Shown: piece after piece, positions 6,932-14,921 of the stretch
Position numbering within the stretch: the stretch's first letter is position 1
Layout of the letters: each line of letters opens with the position of its first letter
Assembly (NCBI GenBank): GCA_022572945.1
Contig: JACZUY010000002.1
Coordinates: forward strand, 1-35,255
From: Pseudomonadota bacterium
Lineage (GTDB): Bacteria; Pseudomonadota; Alphaproteobacteria; JAAXGF01
Length of the DNA: 35,255 nt
Reading direction: 5' to 3'
Program-made: the position numbers and the translations under genes
Notes under the pieces: model-generated
What the model was told of the DNA's origin: nothing
The model's input: the letters and a program-made list of their open reading frames with translations, nothing else
Database searches by the model: none

Positions 6932-6947
6932 GGGGCCATCCGGCCCC
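6932..6947 (+). terminator. GC hairpin after the DUF1264-like gene
   Basis: GGGGCC-ATCC-GGCCCC is a 6-bp all-GC stem 53 bp after the stop codon, followed only by TTGG. It is a plausible but weak intrinsic terminator. Confidence 0.35.
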
Positions 6948-6956
6948 TTGGCTATC

Positions 6957-7105
6957 GCGCCAGGGGGCGCGGCGCCCAATTATTGCGATCAAAGCTGGCG
7001 CGCTCGGCCCCCCGAGCCGATGAAGGTGCCTTCATCGGCTCGGCGGTATGAGAGGGCCAATAACGCCGGCGGTCATCATGAGCGGGTCTTAATGACCGCC
7101 GGCGT
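6957..7105 (-). repeat. Mosaic hairpin repeat, divergent composite copy
   Basis: Two very strong hairpins occur here: 7012-7043 (15-bp perfect arms, 2-base centre) and 7063-7105 (14-bp perfect arms, ACGCCGGCGGTCAT type). The second shares its arm and loop (GGTCAT...GAGCGGGTC) with the outer hairpin of the 125-bp copies. The stretch 6975-6994 (CCCAATTATTGCGATCAAAG) matches the core of the copy at 9253-9425 in opposite orientation. The 6880-7260 gap therefore consists of a terminator, this composite element and about 150 bp with nothing recognised. Confidence 0.6.
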
Positions 7106-7260
7106 AAAGTGTCTCCTCGGCTGACATCCGGGGTGGATCGGGCGGCAATCCGCGCCGACCGGCTTCGCCGCCAAGGCGGTCCATCCCCCGGGCCGAACGG
7201 CGTGGCGCAAATCTGGAAACCGGGCCGACATCGGGGGCGCAACACGGAGACCTGCCCGAC

Positions 7261-7854
7261 ATGACCAAGACCGTCGATTACCATTACTCGCTGATATCGC
7301 CGTGGAGCTACCTCGGCGGGCCGCGCCTCGACCGCATCGCCGCCGCGGCCGGCGCCACGGTGAACTTCAAGCCGATCAATCTCGGCAAGGTGTTCCCGGC
7401 GACCGGCGGGCTGCCGCTCGCCAAGCGCGCACCCGAGCGCCAGGCGTACCGGATGGCCGAGCTCGGGCGCTGGCGCGACCGCCTCGGCGTGGCGCTCAAC
7501 CTCGAGCCCAGGCACTTCCCCGCGCCCGACGGGCTCGCCGCGCGCACGGTCATCGCCGCGCGCCGCGCGGGCGCCGACGCCGGGCGGCTCACCAACGCGA
7601 TCATGCGCGCGGTGTGGGCCGAGGAGCGCAACATCGCCGAGGCGGAGACGCTCCGCGCCATCGCCGGCGAGAACGGCATCGACGGCGACGCGATGCTCGC
7701 CGAGGCGGAGACCCAGGCGGTCGCCGACGAATACGCCGCCGACACCGACGCGGCGATCGCGCGCGGCGTGTTCGGCGCGCCGACCTACATCTACGAGGGC
7801 GAGCTCTACTGGGGCCAGGACCGGCTCGACTTCCTCGAGCGCGCGCTGGGGTGA
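7261..7854 (+). CDS. 2-hydroxychromene-2-carboxylate isomerase family (DsbA-fold) protein
   Basis: This 197-residue protein belongs to the DsbA/GST-kappa-like family. YHYSLISPWSYLGGPRL at the N-terminus carries the active-site Ser (S13) of the HCCA isomerase group in place of the CxxC of true DsbA, and GVFGAPTYIYEGELYWGQDRLDFLE near the C-terminus is the family's conserved end (cis-Pro loop and final helix). Members isomerise chromene carboxylates in aromatic catabolism with glutathione, but many are of unknown substrate. The sirtuin gene starts four bases after its stop, so the two are co-transcribed. Confidence 0.85.
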   Translation: MTKTVDYHYSLISPWSYLGGPRLDRIAAAAGATVNFKPINLGKVFPATGGLPLAKRAPERQAYRMAELGRWRDRLGVALNLEPRHFPAPDGLAARTVIAARRAGADAGRLTNAIMRAVWAEERNIAEAETLRAIAGENGIDGDAMLAEAETQAVADEYAADTDAAIARGVFGAPTYIYEGELYWGQDRLDFLERALG

Positions 7855-7858
7855 GGGC

Positions 7859-8617
7859 GTGACGGACGTTGCCCCGGAGGTGGCGGAACTCAAGCGGCTG
7901 ATCGACGAGAGCCGCCGCGCGGTGGTCTTCACCGGCGCCGGCATCTCGACCGAATCGGGCATCCCCGACTTCCGCAGCCCGGGCGGCATCTGGGACCAGT
8001 ATCGCCCCGTCGAGTTCCACGACTTCCTGCGCTCCGAGGAGATGCGCCGCGAGGCGTGGCGCCGCAAGTTCGCGACCCACCCGGCGATCGCGCGGGCCGA
8101 GCCGAGCCGCGGCCACCGCGCGGTCGCGGAGCTGGCGCGGCGGGGCACGGTCGCCAGCGTCGTCACCCAGAACATCGACGGGTTGCACCAGCGGTCCGGC
8201 ATGGCCGACGACATGGTCATCGAGCTTCACGGCAACACCACCTACGCGCACTGCCTGAGGTGCGGCGAACGCTTTGAGCTGGCGCCGATCTTCGAGGCGT
8301 TCTCGGTCGACGAGACCCTGCCCGTCTGTTCCGCGTGCGGCGGCCTCGTCAAGACGGCGACGATCTCGTTCGGCCAGCAGATGCCGGCCGACGCCATGCG
8401 CCGCGCCGAGGAGGAGACGCTCGGCTGCGACCTGTTCCTCGCCATCGGCTCGTCGCTCACGGTCTACCCGGCGGCGGGCTTCCCGGCGCTCGCCAAGCAA
8501 AACGGCGCCCGCCTCGTGATCATCAATCGCGAGCCCACCGAGCTCGATGCGCTCGCCGACCTGGTCGTCCACGGCGAGATCGGTCCGACGCTCGGCGCCG
8601 CGGTCGGCGTCGATTGA
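7859..8617 (+). CDS. cobB: NAD-dependent protein deacylase (sirtuin, Sir2 family)
   Basis: This 252-residue protein carries every sirtuin mark: FTGAGIS (24-30) for NAD, GIPDFRSPGGIW, TQNIDGLH (103-110), catalytic His124 in ELHGN, a zinc site of four Cys (132, 135, 157, 160), and GSSLTVYPAA near the C-terminus. It removes acyl groups from lysines, consuming NAD and releasing O-acyl-ADP-ribose and nicotinamide. GTG 7859 follows GAGGG closely and lies four bases behind the isomerase gene. Confidence 0.92.
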   Translation: MTDVAPEVAELKRLIDESRRAVVFTGAGISTESGIPDFRSPGGIWDQYRPVEFHDFLRSEEMRREAWRRKFATHPAIARAEPSRGHRAVAELARRGTVASVVTQNIDGLHQRSGMADDMVIELHGNTTYAHCLRCGERFELAPIFEAFSVDETLPVCSACGGLVKTATISFGQQMPADAMRRAEEETLGCDLFLAIGSSLTVYPAAGFPALAKQNGARLVIINREPTELDALADLVVHGEIGPTLGAAVGVD

Positions 8618-8725
8618 CGCGGATGGCGAGCCGCCCGTGCCCGGCTTTCACCATTCAGTCGCTTGAACGCCGGTTGCGCGTGTGTGACATTCGGGCGGCC
8701 GAGGAGTGGGCAGCGAGGTAAAGAC

Positions 8726-9247
8726 ATGAACGCCGAAGAGTTGCGGGCGCTGCAGGCGCCGCTGAAGGCGCGCTACAAGGAAACCCCCGACGCCGCCGCG
8801 ATCACGCTCACCGCCGACGGGAGGTTGGGCGACGAGGACATCACCTGCTCGGTCGAGACCGGCAAGGCGCTCGTCCGGGCGGGGCTGCACCCGGCGACCG
8901 GCGGCGACGGCTTGTCGGCCTGCTCGGGCGACATGCTCTTGCAGGCGCTCGTCGCGTGCGCCGGGGTGACGCTTCGCGCGGTCGCCACCGCGTTGGAGGT
9001 GCCGCTCAGCGGCGGTACGGTCCACGCCGAGGGCGACCTCGACTTCCGCGGCACGCTCGGGACCGACAAGGAGACGCCGGTCGGTTTCAGGGATATCCGC
9101 CTGCGCTTCGACCTCGACACCGACGCCACGCCCGAGCAGCTGGCGACGCTGTTCAGGCTCACCGAGCGTTACTGCGTGGTTTACCAGACGCTCGCCGGCT
9201 CACCCGGCATCACGCTCGCCGACAGCGCGGACGACAACCGCGATTAG
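8726..9247 (+). CDS. OsmC-family protein
   Basis: This 173-residue protein of the OsmC/Ohr fold has DMLLQALVACAGVTLRAVA (central helix with the first redox Cys) and TERYCVVYQTL (second Cys), the usual two-cysteine arrangement of thiol-dependent peroxide or organic hydroperoxide reduction. ATG 8726 is preceded by GAGG about eight bases upstream; an in-frame ATG at 8663 lacks a site. Expression is probably from a promoter in the 108-bp gap after the sirtuin gene, which I could not define. Confidence 0.85.
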   Translation: MNAEELRALQAPLKARYKETPDAAAITLTADGRLGDEDITCSVETGKALVRAGLHPATGGDGLSACSGDMLLQALVACAGVTLRAVATALEVPLSGGTVHAEGDLDFRGTLGTDKETPVGFRDIRLRFDLDTDATPEQLATLFRLTERYCVVYQTLAGSPGITLADSADDNRD

Positions 9248-9252
9248 AGCGC

Positions 9253-9425
9253 CGCGGGCTTATCCCGGATTTCAAATCGATTGGATCGATTTGAAATCCA
9301 GAGCCCGCGACCCCTTTGATCGCAACGAATTGGGGGCCGCCGCCCCTGCGGCCAGGTTTTGGTCGATATAAGGTTTGGCCTGCGTGGCGTTTGAACGCAG
9401 CAATGTCGCAGATATTGCGACATTG
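9253..9425 (+). repeat. Mosaic hairpin repeat, type A copy 3
   Basis: The element fills the gap between two convergent stop codons. The left hairpin at 9267-9299 has 15-bp perfect arms around TGG and is nested in an outer CGCGGGCT/AGCCCGCG stem (9253-9309). The core shares GTTTTGGTCGATATAAG, GCGTGGCGTTTGAACGCAG and the GGGCCGCCGC-CCCT-GCGGCC hairpin with 33841-33985. The right hairpin is 9401-9425 (10-bp arms, CAATGTCGCA type). Both outer hairpins have sequences unlike those of the other copies while the core is conserved. Confidence 0.72.
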
Positions 9426-9429
9426 CGAA

Positions 9430-9783
9430 TTAGTCCGCCGACCAGTCGCGCGCCAACTCTTTCGCCCGCGCGATCTGCTCGGGTGTCATCCGCCGCGAAA
9501 GGCTGGCCACCATATCGGCGGCGATCTGGTCGCCCTGGCGCGCGGCGAGGCTGAACCACAGATAGGCGCGCACCAGGTCGCGCCGCACGCCCTCGCCGCG
9601 GGCGTAGAGGAAGCCGAGCATGTATTGCGCGTCGGCGTCGCCGCGTTCGGCCACCGGCCTGGTCTCGGCGAAGGCGGTGGCGTAGTCGCCCTGGTCGTAG
9701 GCCTCCACCGCCGCCGGAAAGTCCGCCGAGGCGGGCGCAGCCAGCGCGGCGACGAGCAGAACGGCGAGAACGAAGCGGACCAT
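9430..9783 (-). CDS. Secreted Sel1-repeat protein
   Basis: This 117-residue protein has a Sec signal (MVRFVLAVLLVAALAAPASA, cleavage about 20) followed by tetratricopeptide-like Sel1 units: AVEAYDQGDYATAFAETRPVAERGDADAQYMLGFLY then ARGEGVRRDLVRAYLWFSLAARQGD. Sel1 repeats mediate protein contacts in the periplasm; no specific partner is evident. ATG 9783 is preceded by GGGAG at good distance. The frame stays open upstream to 10050, but that part is a transposase remnant, so the start at the signal peptide is preferred. Confidence 0.8.
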   Translation of the reverse strand: MVRFVLAVLLVAALAAPASADFPAAVEAYDQGDYATAFAETRPVAERGDADAQYMLGFLYARGEGVRRDLVRAYLWFSLAARQGDQIAADMVASLSRRMTPEQIARAKELARDWSAD

Positions 9784-9879
9784 TGCGGTCTCCCGGACGG
9801 GTGCGATCGTCTCAAGAGCAATATAGATCGGAGCCGGCCTCCGGCCAGTGCCATCGTCGCTCGGGGTTTCCGTGGCGGC

Positions 9880-10020
9880 CATCCGACCCTCCAGGACTTC
9901 CTTCAGGGCCTGGGCGCTGGCGCGCCGGTAATCCTCGCCCCATTCGATCCCTTGCGCTTGCATGGCCTTCATCATCCGGGACGCGCGCGGTAAAATCTTG
10001 ATTGTCGCAGCTTGTGGCAT
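9880..10020 (-). pseudogene. N-terminal remnant of an IS256-type transposase
   Basis: Forty-seven codons read MPQAATIKILPRASRMMKAM..., then QGIEWGEDYRRASAQALKEVLEGRM. I recognise this as the opening of alphaproteobacterial IS256-family transposases (ASRLMKAMRAQGIDWGEDYR...AL..ILEGRM). The rest of the roughly 400-residue enzyme, including the DDE residues, is missing. The remnant is in frame with the Sel1 gene through a low-complexity linker, so a read-through fusion is formally possible. Family assignment is from memory. Confidence 0.5.
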
Positions 10021-10171
10021 TGACGGCGCTCCTTTCATGGATTTCAGCAAACCACGGAGTACCCCTTCTCACCCGCCTGACATAAACTTCCGTACATCAC
10101 CGGTGGGGCCGGCGGTCGCTTTTGCCCCCCGCGCGCCCTATATTGTCGGGCAGGGAACGGCCAACTTCGCG

Positions 10172-10750
10172 ATGCGCCGGCGACTCTGCAAGCGATTGAC
10201 GATTGCCGCCGCCGTCCTCCTGTGGGCGGGGATGGCGCCGCCGCTCGCGGCGCAGGAGCACGAGGAGGCGGCCGCGTACAGCCAGGCGTTCCTGCACTGG
10301 CAGTTCGGCACCCGGCTTCACATGCTCGGCGAGTACCGGAGCGCGGTCGCGCAGTTCGAGCAGTCGATCGAGCTTTACCCCACCGCCGAAGGCCACACCT
10401 ACCTCGGCTGGTCGCTGAGCGAGCTCGGCCGGCTCGAGGACGCGATCGCCGAGTGCGAGACCGCGATCACGCTCGATCCCGACTACGGCAACCCCTACAA
10501 CGACATCGGCGTCTACCTCATCGAGCTCGACCGGGCGCAAGAAGCGATCCCCTGGCTCGAGAAGGCGCTCGCCGCCGGGCGTTACTGCTGCTACCAGTTC
10601 CCCCACTTCAACCTCGGCCGCGTCTTCCTGATGGAGGGGCGCATCGACGCGGCCCGGCGCGCGTTCGGGCGGGCGCTCGAGATCGATCCCGCCTACCTGC
10701 CCGCGCGCCAGGGACTGGCGTTGATCCGCGAGCAGGGCGAGACCTTGTAG
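10172..10750 (+). CDS. Secreted TPR-repeat protein
   Basis: This 192-residue protein has a signal peptide (RLTIAAAVLLWAGMAPPLAAQ, cleavage about residue 26) and four to five tetratricopeptide repeats: LHMLGEYRSAVAQFEQSIELYP, LGWSLSELGRLEDAIAECETAITLDP, IGVYLIELDRAQEAIPWLEKALAAG, and LGRVFLMEGRIDAARRAFGRALEIDP. It is probably a periplasmic scaffold. ATG 10172 starts the signal peptide; the ribosome site is weak (AGGGAA 14 bases upstream). Confidence 0.82.
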   Translation: MRRRLCKRLTIAAAVLLWAGMAPPLAAQEHEEAAAYSQAFLHWQFGTRLHMLGEYRSAVAQFEQSIELYPTAEGHTYLGWSLSELGRLEDAIAECETAITLDPDYGNPYNDIGVYLIELDRAQEAIPWLEKALAAGRYCCYQFPHFNLGRVFLMEGRIDAARRAFGRALEIDPAYLPARQGLALIREQGETL

Positions 10751-10971
10751 GGTGGCGAGACGCCGCGGGCGGGGCGGCGACGCAGGTCATAAGACAGTGT
10801 TATGAATCGCTCTGAAATTTCTAATTTGATTGTGCCCCGAATCTCGGCGATTCTCGCCCTTGAGCGCGCGAGAGCGCGCCTCTTTCCCGCATCGCGTCGT
10901 TGTCGAAGGTACTAAGCGGTATCCCGCGCGCCCGTTCCGGGGGCCGAGGATGAGGTGAGGGTCGTCGTGCA
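10751..10971. other. Gap with three serial hairpins (possible further repeat element)
   Basis: No gene is supported. Three hairpins follow each other: TCATAA-GACAGTG-TTATGA (10787-10805), GAATC-TCGGC-GATTC (10839-10853) and GCGCGC-GAGA-GCGCGC (10864-10879). The third is followed by CTCTTT and is a candidate terminator for the TPR gene. The serial-hairpin layout resembles the mosaic repeats elsewhere in the window, but the sequence is different and no second copy is present here. Confidence 0.4.
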
Positions 10972-11489
10972 ATGAACCGTGCATTGAATCGTGGAGCCGG
11001 CCTGACGCCCGACCGTCTCGAAGGCGACAGCAACCTGTCGCCTCGCCGGCGCGCCTGGGCCGAAGCGAACCTCTCCGCCGCCACCCGTGCGCTGCTCGAC
11101 GAGGACGCGCGCTACTTCCTGCACCAGTCGTTGTCGTCGCCCGCGCGCTCGGGCGGCTGCGCGAGATGAAACGCCGCCATCCTCTGGTTGGCGACGTACG
11201 CGGCCTCGGCCTGCTCATGGGCGTCGATCTGGTCGAAGACCGCGACGCCAAGACCCCGGCGCTCGACGCCGGCGAGTCGATTCTTTACCGGGCGCTCGAC
11301 AAGGGGCTGAGCCTCAAGCTCACCATGGGCAGCGTGCTGACGCTGACGCCGCCGCTGACCATAACCGAGGCCGAGATGGACGCCGCGATCGACATCCTCG
11401 ATGAATGCCTTGCCGACGAAGCGGTGGCGCGCGGGGTTGAGGCCGGGCGACCGACGACGGACTGGACAGGCCCCGCGCGCGCCGCATAG
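10972..11489 (+). pseudogene. Class III aminotransferase remnant with large internal deletion
   Basis: Two pieces of one family are joined. Codons from 10972 read LTPDRLEGDSNLSPRRRAWAEAN...LLDEDARYFLHQSLS, typical of the N-terminus of class III PLP aminotransferases. At about 11137 the frame shifts to ARALGRLREMKRRHPLVGDVRGLGLLMGVDLV...TLTPPLTITEAEMDAAIDIL, the C-terminus of the same family. Roughly 280 residues including the PLP lysine are missing and the two parts are in different frames, so no enzyme can be made. An open frame from ATG 11166 to 11489 could still give a 107-residue fragment. Confidence 0.78.
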
Positions 11490-11527
11490 CGTTGGGCGCG
11501 ACGCCTGACAGGGTGATAGGAGGCAAG

Positions 11528-12178
11528 GTGAAACCTTTCGCGATCTTTCGCAAGACCAGGGAACTCGAATCGCAGATCGATCAGTTCTGCGACACGGTCG
11601 ATCAGGGCGGGCTCGCTTTCAAGCTCGGCATCACGTCGTACCTCGAGGGCGACACCGCCGCGTTCGAGGACAAGCTCAAGCAGGTCAACGAGCTCGAAAG
11701 CCAGGGGGACTCGCTTCGGCGCATGATCGAGCGGCGGCTCTACACCCAGACGCTGATCCCCGAATCGCGCGGCGACGTGCTCGGGCTGCTGGAAAACATG
11801 GACCAGATCCTCAACAAGTGCGAAGGGCCGATGTGGCAGTTCGCCATCGAGAAGCCCGAGATTCCGAACGAGTTCCGCGCCGACTTCGCCAAGCTGCTCG
11901 AAGCCGTGGTGGAGGCGGTCGAGGCCCTGGTCGCCGCGTCGCGCGCCTTCTTCCGCGGCCTCGAGACGGTCTCCGATCACATGCACAAGGTGATGTTCTA
12001 CGAGAAAGAGGCCGACAAGGTCTCGACCAAGCTGAAGATGGCGATCTTCTCGGGTGATCTCGACCTCGCGCGCAAGGCGCAGTTGCGCAACTTCGTCGAG
12101 CACATCGACAACATCGCCGACACCGCCGAGGACGTCGCCGACCGACTCGCGATCTACACGATCAAGCGCTCGATCTGA
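11528..12178 (+). CDS. DUF47 (PhoU-like) Pit accessory protein
   Basis: This 216-residue all-helical protein of the DUF47/TIGR00153 family contains two PhoU-like motifs: ESQGDSLRRMIERRLY (about 55-70) and EKEADKVSTKLKMAIFSGDLDLARKAQLRNFVEHIDNIADTAEDVADRL at the C-terminus, with acidic EXXXD metal-binding turns. DUF47 proteins pair with PiT transporters and are thought to control them. GTG 11528 is preceded by AGGAGG four bases upstream, the best ribosome site in this stretch. The PiT gene follows after 29 bp. Confidence 0.88.
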   Translation: MKPFAIFRKTRELESQIDQFCDTVDQGGLAFKLGITSYLEGDTAAFEDKLKQVNELESQGDSLRRMIERRLYTQTLIPESRGDVLGLLENMDQILNKCEGPMWQFAIEKPEIPNEFRADFAKLLEAVVEAVEALVAASRAFFRGLETVSDHMHKVMFYEKEADKVSTKLKMAIFSGDLDLARKAQLRNFVEHIDNIADTAEDVADRLAIYTIKRSI

Positions 12179-12207
12179 GCGACCCGGCGGGCGAGGGGTT
12201 CGGGCAC

Positions 12208-13698
12208 ATGGACGTCGCGGTCCTGATCTTTCTGTCGAGCGGATTGTTCCTCGGATGGTCGCTTGGCGCCAACGACGCGGCGAACGTGTTCGGCACCGCC
12301 GTGGGCACGCGCATGGTCCGCTTCACCACGGCGGCGATCATCTGCAGCGCGTTCGTGATTCTCGGCGCGGTAATCAGCGGCGGCGGTGTGGCGCATACGC
12401 TGGGCAAGCTGGGGGCGATCAACGCGATACCGGGCGCGTTCATGGTGGCGCTGGCGGCGGCGGCCACGGTCTATCTGATGACCAAGGCGGGGCTGCCGGT
12501 GTCGACGACGCAAGCGATCGTCGGCTCGATCGTCGGCTGGAACCTGTTCTCGGGTTCGCTCACCGATACCGCGACGCTGGTCACCCTGACCGCCACCTGG
12601 GTGATCTGCCCGCTGCTGGCGGCGGCAATCGCGGCGGTCCTGTACAAGGGCGTCGCCGCGGGTCTGCGCGCGGCCAAGCTGCACCTCATCAGGCTCGACG
12701 CGTACACCCGCGCCGGACTCATCTTAGCAGGCGCGTTCGGCGCCTATAGCCTGGGCGCCAACAACATCGCCAACGTGATGGGGGTGTTCGTGCCGGTGTC
12801 GCCGTTCACCGCGTTCGGAATCGGCGAGCAGTTCGTGTTCTCGTCGGCCCAGCAGCTTTTCCTGCTCGGCGGCGTCGCGATCGCCGTCGGCGTCTTCACC
12901 TACTCGAAGCGCGTGATGATGACGGTCGGGCGCGACATCCTGCGGCTGTCGCCGATCGCCGCCTTCGTCGTCGTGGTGTCGCACTCGTTGGTGCTGTTCC
13001 TGTTCGCCTCGCAAGGCCTCGAGCATCTGCTGGCGCGCGCCGGGCTGCCGACGATCCCGCTGGTGCCGGTATCGAGCTCGCAGGCGGTGATCGGCGCGAT
13101 CATCGGAATCGGCCTGCTCAAAGGGGGCAGGGGGATGGACTACCGCCTGCTCGGCGTCGTCGGCGTCGGCTGGCTGGCGACGCCGGTGATCGCCGGGCTG
13201 TTCTGCTTCGTCGCGCTGTTCATCCTGCAGAACGTGTTCAACCAGCAGGTCTACCGCCCGGCGGAATACGCGCTCAGCGAAACCGTGCTCGCGCGCGCCG
13301 CGGCCGCGGGAATCGACGTTGCCCCGGTGCGCGCGCTGCGCGGCATCCGCTACCCCAGCGCGACACGCCTCGGCGACGCGCTCGGCGAGCGCATCGCGAT
13401 CGACAACCAAACTCTCAAGACTTTCGTCGCGTACGCCGAGGTCGACCGCATGACGATCGATCCGCGGCGGCTTCCGGACCTCGGCGACAGTCTGCTCACG
13501 GCGCCCCAGCTTGCGGCGGTGGAGCGGCTCGCCGGTCAGACCTTCATCCATCGCTGGATGCTCGACGAGGCGCTGGCGCGCGAGAGCGGGGAATGGGCGC
13601 CGCTGCCACCGACCACGGTGAACAGGATCGCTAACCGCGCTCTCGACGAGAAGCGGCAGGCGGTCTACAACCTGTTCCGCGTGGCGCCCACGCGGTAA
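12208..13698 (+). CDS. pit: PiT-family inorganic phosphate transporter
   Basis: This 496-residue membrane protein carries both PiT signature repeats, GWSLGANDAANVFGTAVGTRM (about residues 17-37) and AYSLGANNIANVMGVF (about 178-193), each at the start of an inverted-repeat half, and about ten hydrophobic segments. It imports phosphate (usually as metal-phosphate) with protons. The last roughly 130 residues form a soluble tail (ALRGIRYPS..., then many charged residues) of unknown role. It is co-transcribed with the DUF47 gene. Confidence 0.9.
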   Translation: MDVAVLIFLSSGLFLGWSLGANDAANVFGTAVGTRMVRFTTAAIICSAFVILGAVISGGGVAHTLGKLGAINAIPGAFMVALAAAATVYLMTKAGLPVSTTQAIVGSIVGWNLFSGSLTDTATLVTLTATWVICPLLAAAIAAVLYKGVAAGLRAAKLHLIRLDAYTRAGLILAGAFGAYSLGANNIANVMGVFVPVSPFTAFGIGEQFVFSSAQQLFLLGGVAIAVGVFTYSKRVMMTVGRDILRLSPIAAFVVVVSHSLVLFLFASQGLEHLLARAGLPTIPLVPVSSSQAVIGAIIGIGLLKGGRGMDYRLLGVVGVGWLATPVIAGLFCFVALFILQNVFNQQVYRPAEYALSETVLARAAAAGIDVAPVRALRGIRYPSATRLGDALGERIAIDNQTLKTFVAYAEVDRMTIDPRRLPDLGDSLLTAPQLAAVERLAGQTFIHRWMLDEALARESGEWAPLPPTTVNRIANRALDEKRQAVYNLFRVAPTR

Positions 13699-13740
13699 CG
13701 CGGCTGCCGCGCCGGTCCTCTGGTCTCGCCGCGAGAATTC

Positions 13741-14505
13741 ATGTCGGGCATCGTCACCGCCGCGCTGATCATCATCGGCAACGAGATTCTCTCGGGGCGC
13801 ACGCGCGACGACAACCTGCCGTACGTCGCGCGGCGGTGCACCGAAATCGGCGTGCGTCTGGCCGAGGTGCGGGTCGTGGCCGATGACGCCGACGCGATCG
13901 CCGACGCCGTCAACGCCTGCCGCGCGGCCCATGATTACGTCTTCACCACCGGCGGCATCGGCCCGACCCACGACGACATCACCGTGGCGGCCGTCGCCAG
14001 GGCGTTCGGCGTCGAGGTCGTGCGCGACGCGGAAGCGGTGCGGCGGCTCACCGCATATTATGAAGGCGGCGACCTCGAGCTCAACGAGGCGCGGCTCAAG
14101 ATGGCCGACGCGCCGGCCGGCGCCGCGATCGTCGACAACCCGGTGAGCGGCGCGCCGGGCTTTCGCATCGAGAACGTCTACGTGATGGCGGGCGTGCCCG
14201 AGATCATGCAGGCGATGTTCGAGGGCGCGGTGCGCGAGATCAAGGGCGGTGACCGCTTGCGCGCCCGCACCGTGGCGGTGGACTTGCCCGAGGGCACGAT
14301 CGCGGCGACGCTGGCCGCGGTCCAGAAGCGCTACGCCGACGTCGAGATCGGCAGCTATCCGTATTACCGCAGCCGCGCCTTCGGGGTGAAGGTGGTGCTG
14401 CGCGGGGTCGACGAGGCGCGGCTCGACGCCGCCGCGGCCGCGTTGATCGAAGCGCTCGCCGAGCTCGGCGGCAACCCGGCGCTCGAAGAGGAGGAGGGTG
14501 CCTGA
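13741..14505 (+). CDS. CinA/MoCF-type molybdopterin-binding domain protein
   Basis: This 254-residue protein matches the stand-alone COG1058 (CinA N-terminal) family: LIIIGNEILSGRTRDDN (9-25), VFTTGGIGPTHDDIT (residues 67-81) and MAGVPEIMQAMFEG (149-162) are the MoCF-fold motifs that bind molybdopterin-like or ADP-ribose-type ligands. The C-terminal deamidase domain of full CinA is absent. Some members hydrolyse ADP-ribose or other nucleotides; the substrate here is open. It starts 42 bp after the PiT gene, with a weak ribosome site. Confidence 0.85.
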   Translation: MSGIVTAALIIIGNEILSGRTRDDNLPYVARRCTEIGVRLAEVRVVADDADAIADAVNACRAAHDYVFTTGGIGPTHDDITVAAVARAFGVEVVRDAEAVRRLTAYYEGGDLELNEARLKMADAPAGAAIVDNPVSGAPGFRIENVYVMAGVPEIMQAMFEGAVREIKGGDRLRARTVAVDLPEGTIAATLAAVQKRYADVEIGSYPYYRSRAFGVKVVLRGVDEARLDAAAAALIEALAELGGNPALEEEEGA

Positions 14506-14565
14506 TCGCCGCTTGCGGCGAGGCACGGGCCCGCGCTAGCCTAGCGCCGTCACGCAATGTCGTTC

Positions 14566-14652
14566 GCCCGCTTGGTGGAACTGGTAGACACGACGGACTT
14601 AAAATCCGTTCCCCGTCAGGGGTTGGGGGTTCGAGTCCCTCAGCGGGCACCA
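14566..14652 (+). tRNA. tRNA-Leu (anticodon UAA)
   Basis: This 87-base gene has acceptor arms GCCCGCT and AGCGGGC, discriminator A and an encoded CCA. The anticodon stem ACGGA/TCCGT encloses CTTAAAA, so the anticodon is UAA (reads UUA). The long variable arm (CCCCGTCAGGGG) identifies a class II leucine tRNA. The T arm GGGGGTTCGAGTCCCTC is canonical. Confidence 0.95.
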
Positions 14653-14781
14653 ATATTTTCGAGAGGTTGCGGAGGGTTCGCCGGCGCGGCGCCGTGGCGG
14701 GCCGCCGCGCCCGCCATTGCAAACCGGGGGCCCGGCCTGGCGCGCCGAGGCGGCGCGCATTAACCATACGCACCAAGGGTC

Positions 14782-14819
14782 TTGCGCGAGATGCTCGCAA
14801 CTGCATAATGTATCGACCA
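14782..14819 (+). promoter_or_regulatory. Promoter of the tct operon with GntR-like half operator
   Basis: TTGCGC (14782-14787) and CATAAT (14804-14809) are 16 bp apart, about 110 bp before tctC. The -10 region reads TGCATAATGTATCGACCA, sharing ATAATGTAT and the trailing CCA with the perfect palindrome over the gntR promoter (18146-18162). This suggests that the GntR protein also controls tctCBA. Confidence 0.5.
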
Positions 14820-14921
14820 GATCAGGGAGGGCGTTCGCGAGAGAGACGGACATCCTGGTACGTTGGTTCGGGCCGTGGACGGGCGCCCCCGAATATGGCA
14901 AAATCTCATATGGAGGATACG

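Noticed and set aside
12724-14526. 600-codon minus-strand frame across the PiT and CinA-type genes
   Set aside because: His/Arg/Asp-rich shadow translation; the plus-strand genes have strong family motifs.
14566-14781. Genomic island attachment site at tRNA-Leu
   Set aside because: No repeat of the tRNA 3' end elsewhere in the window and no integrase next to it.
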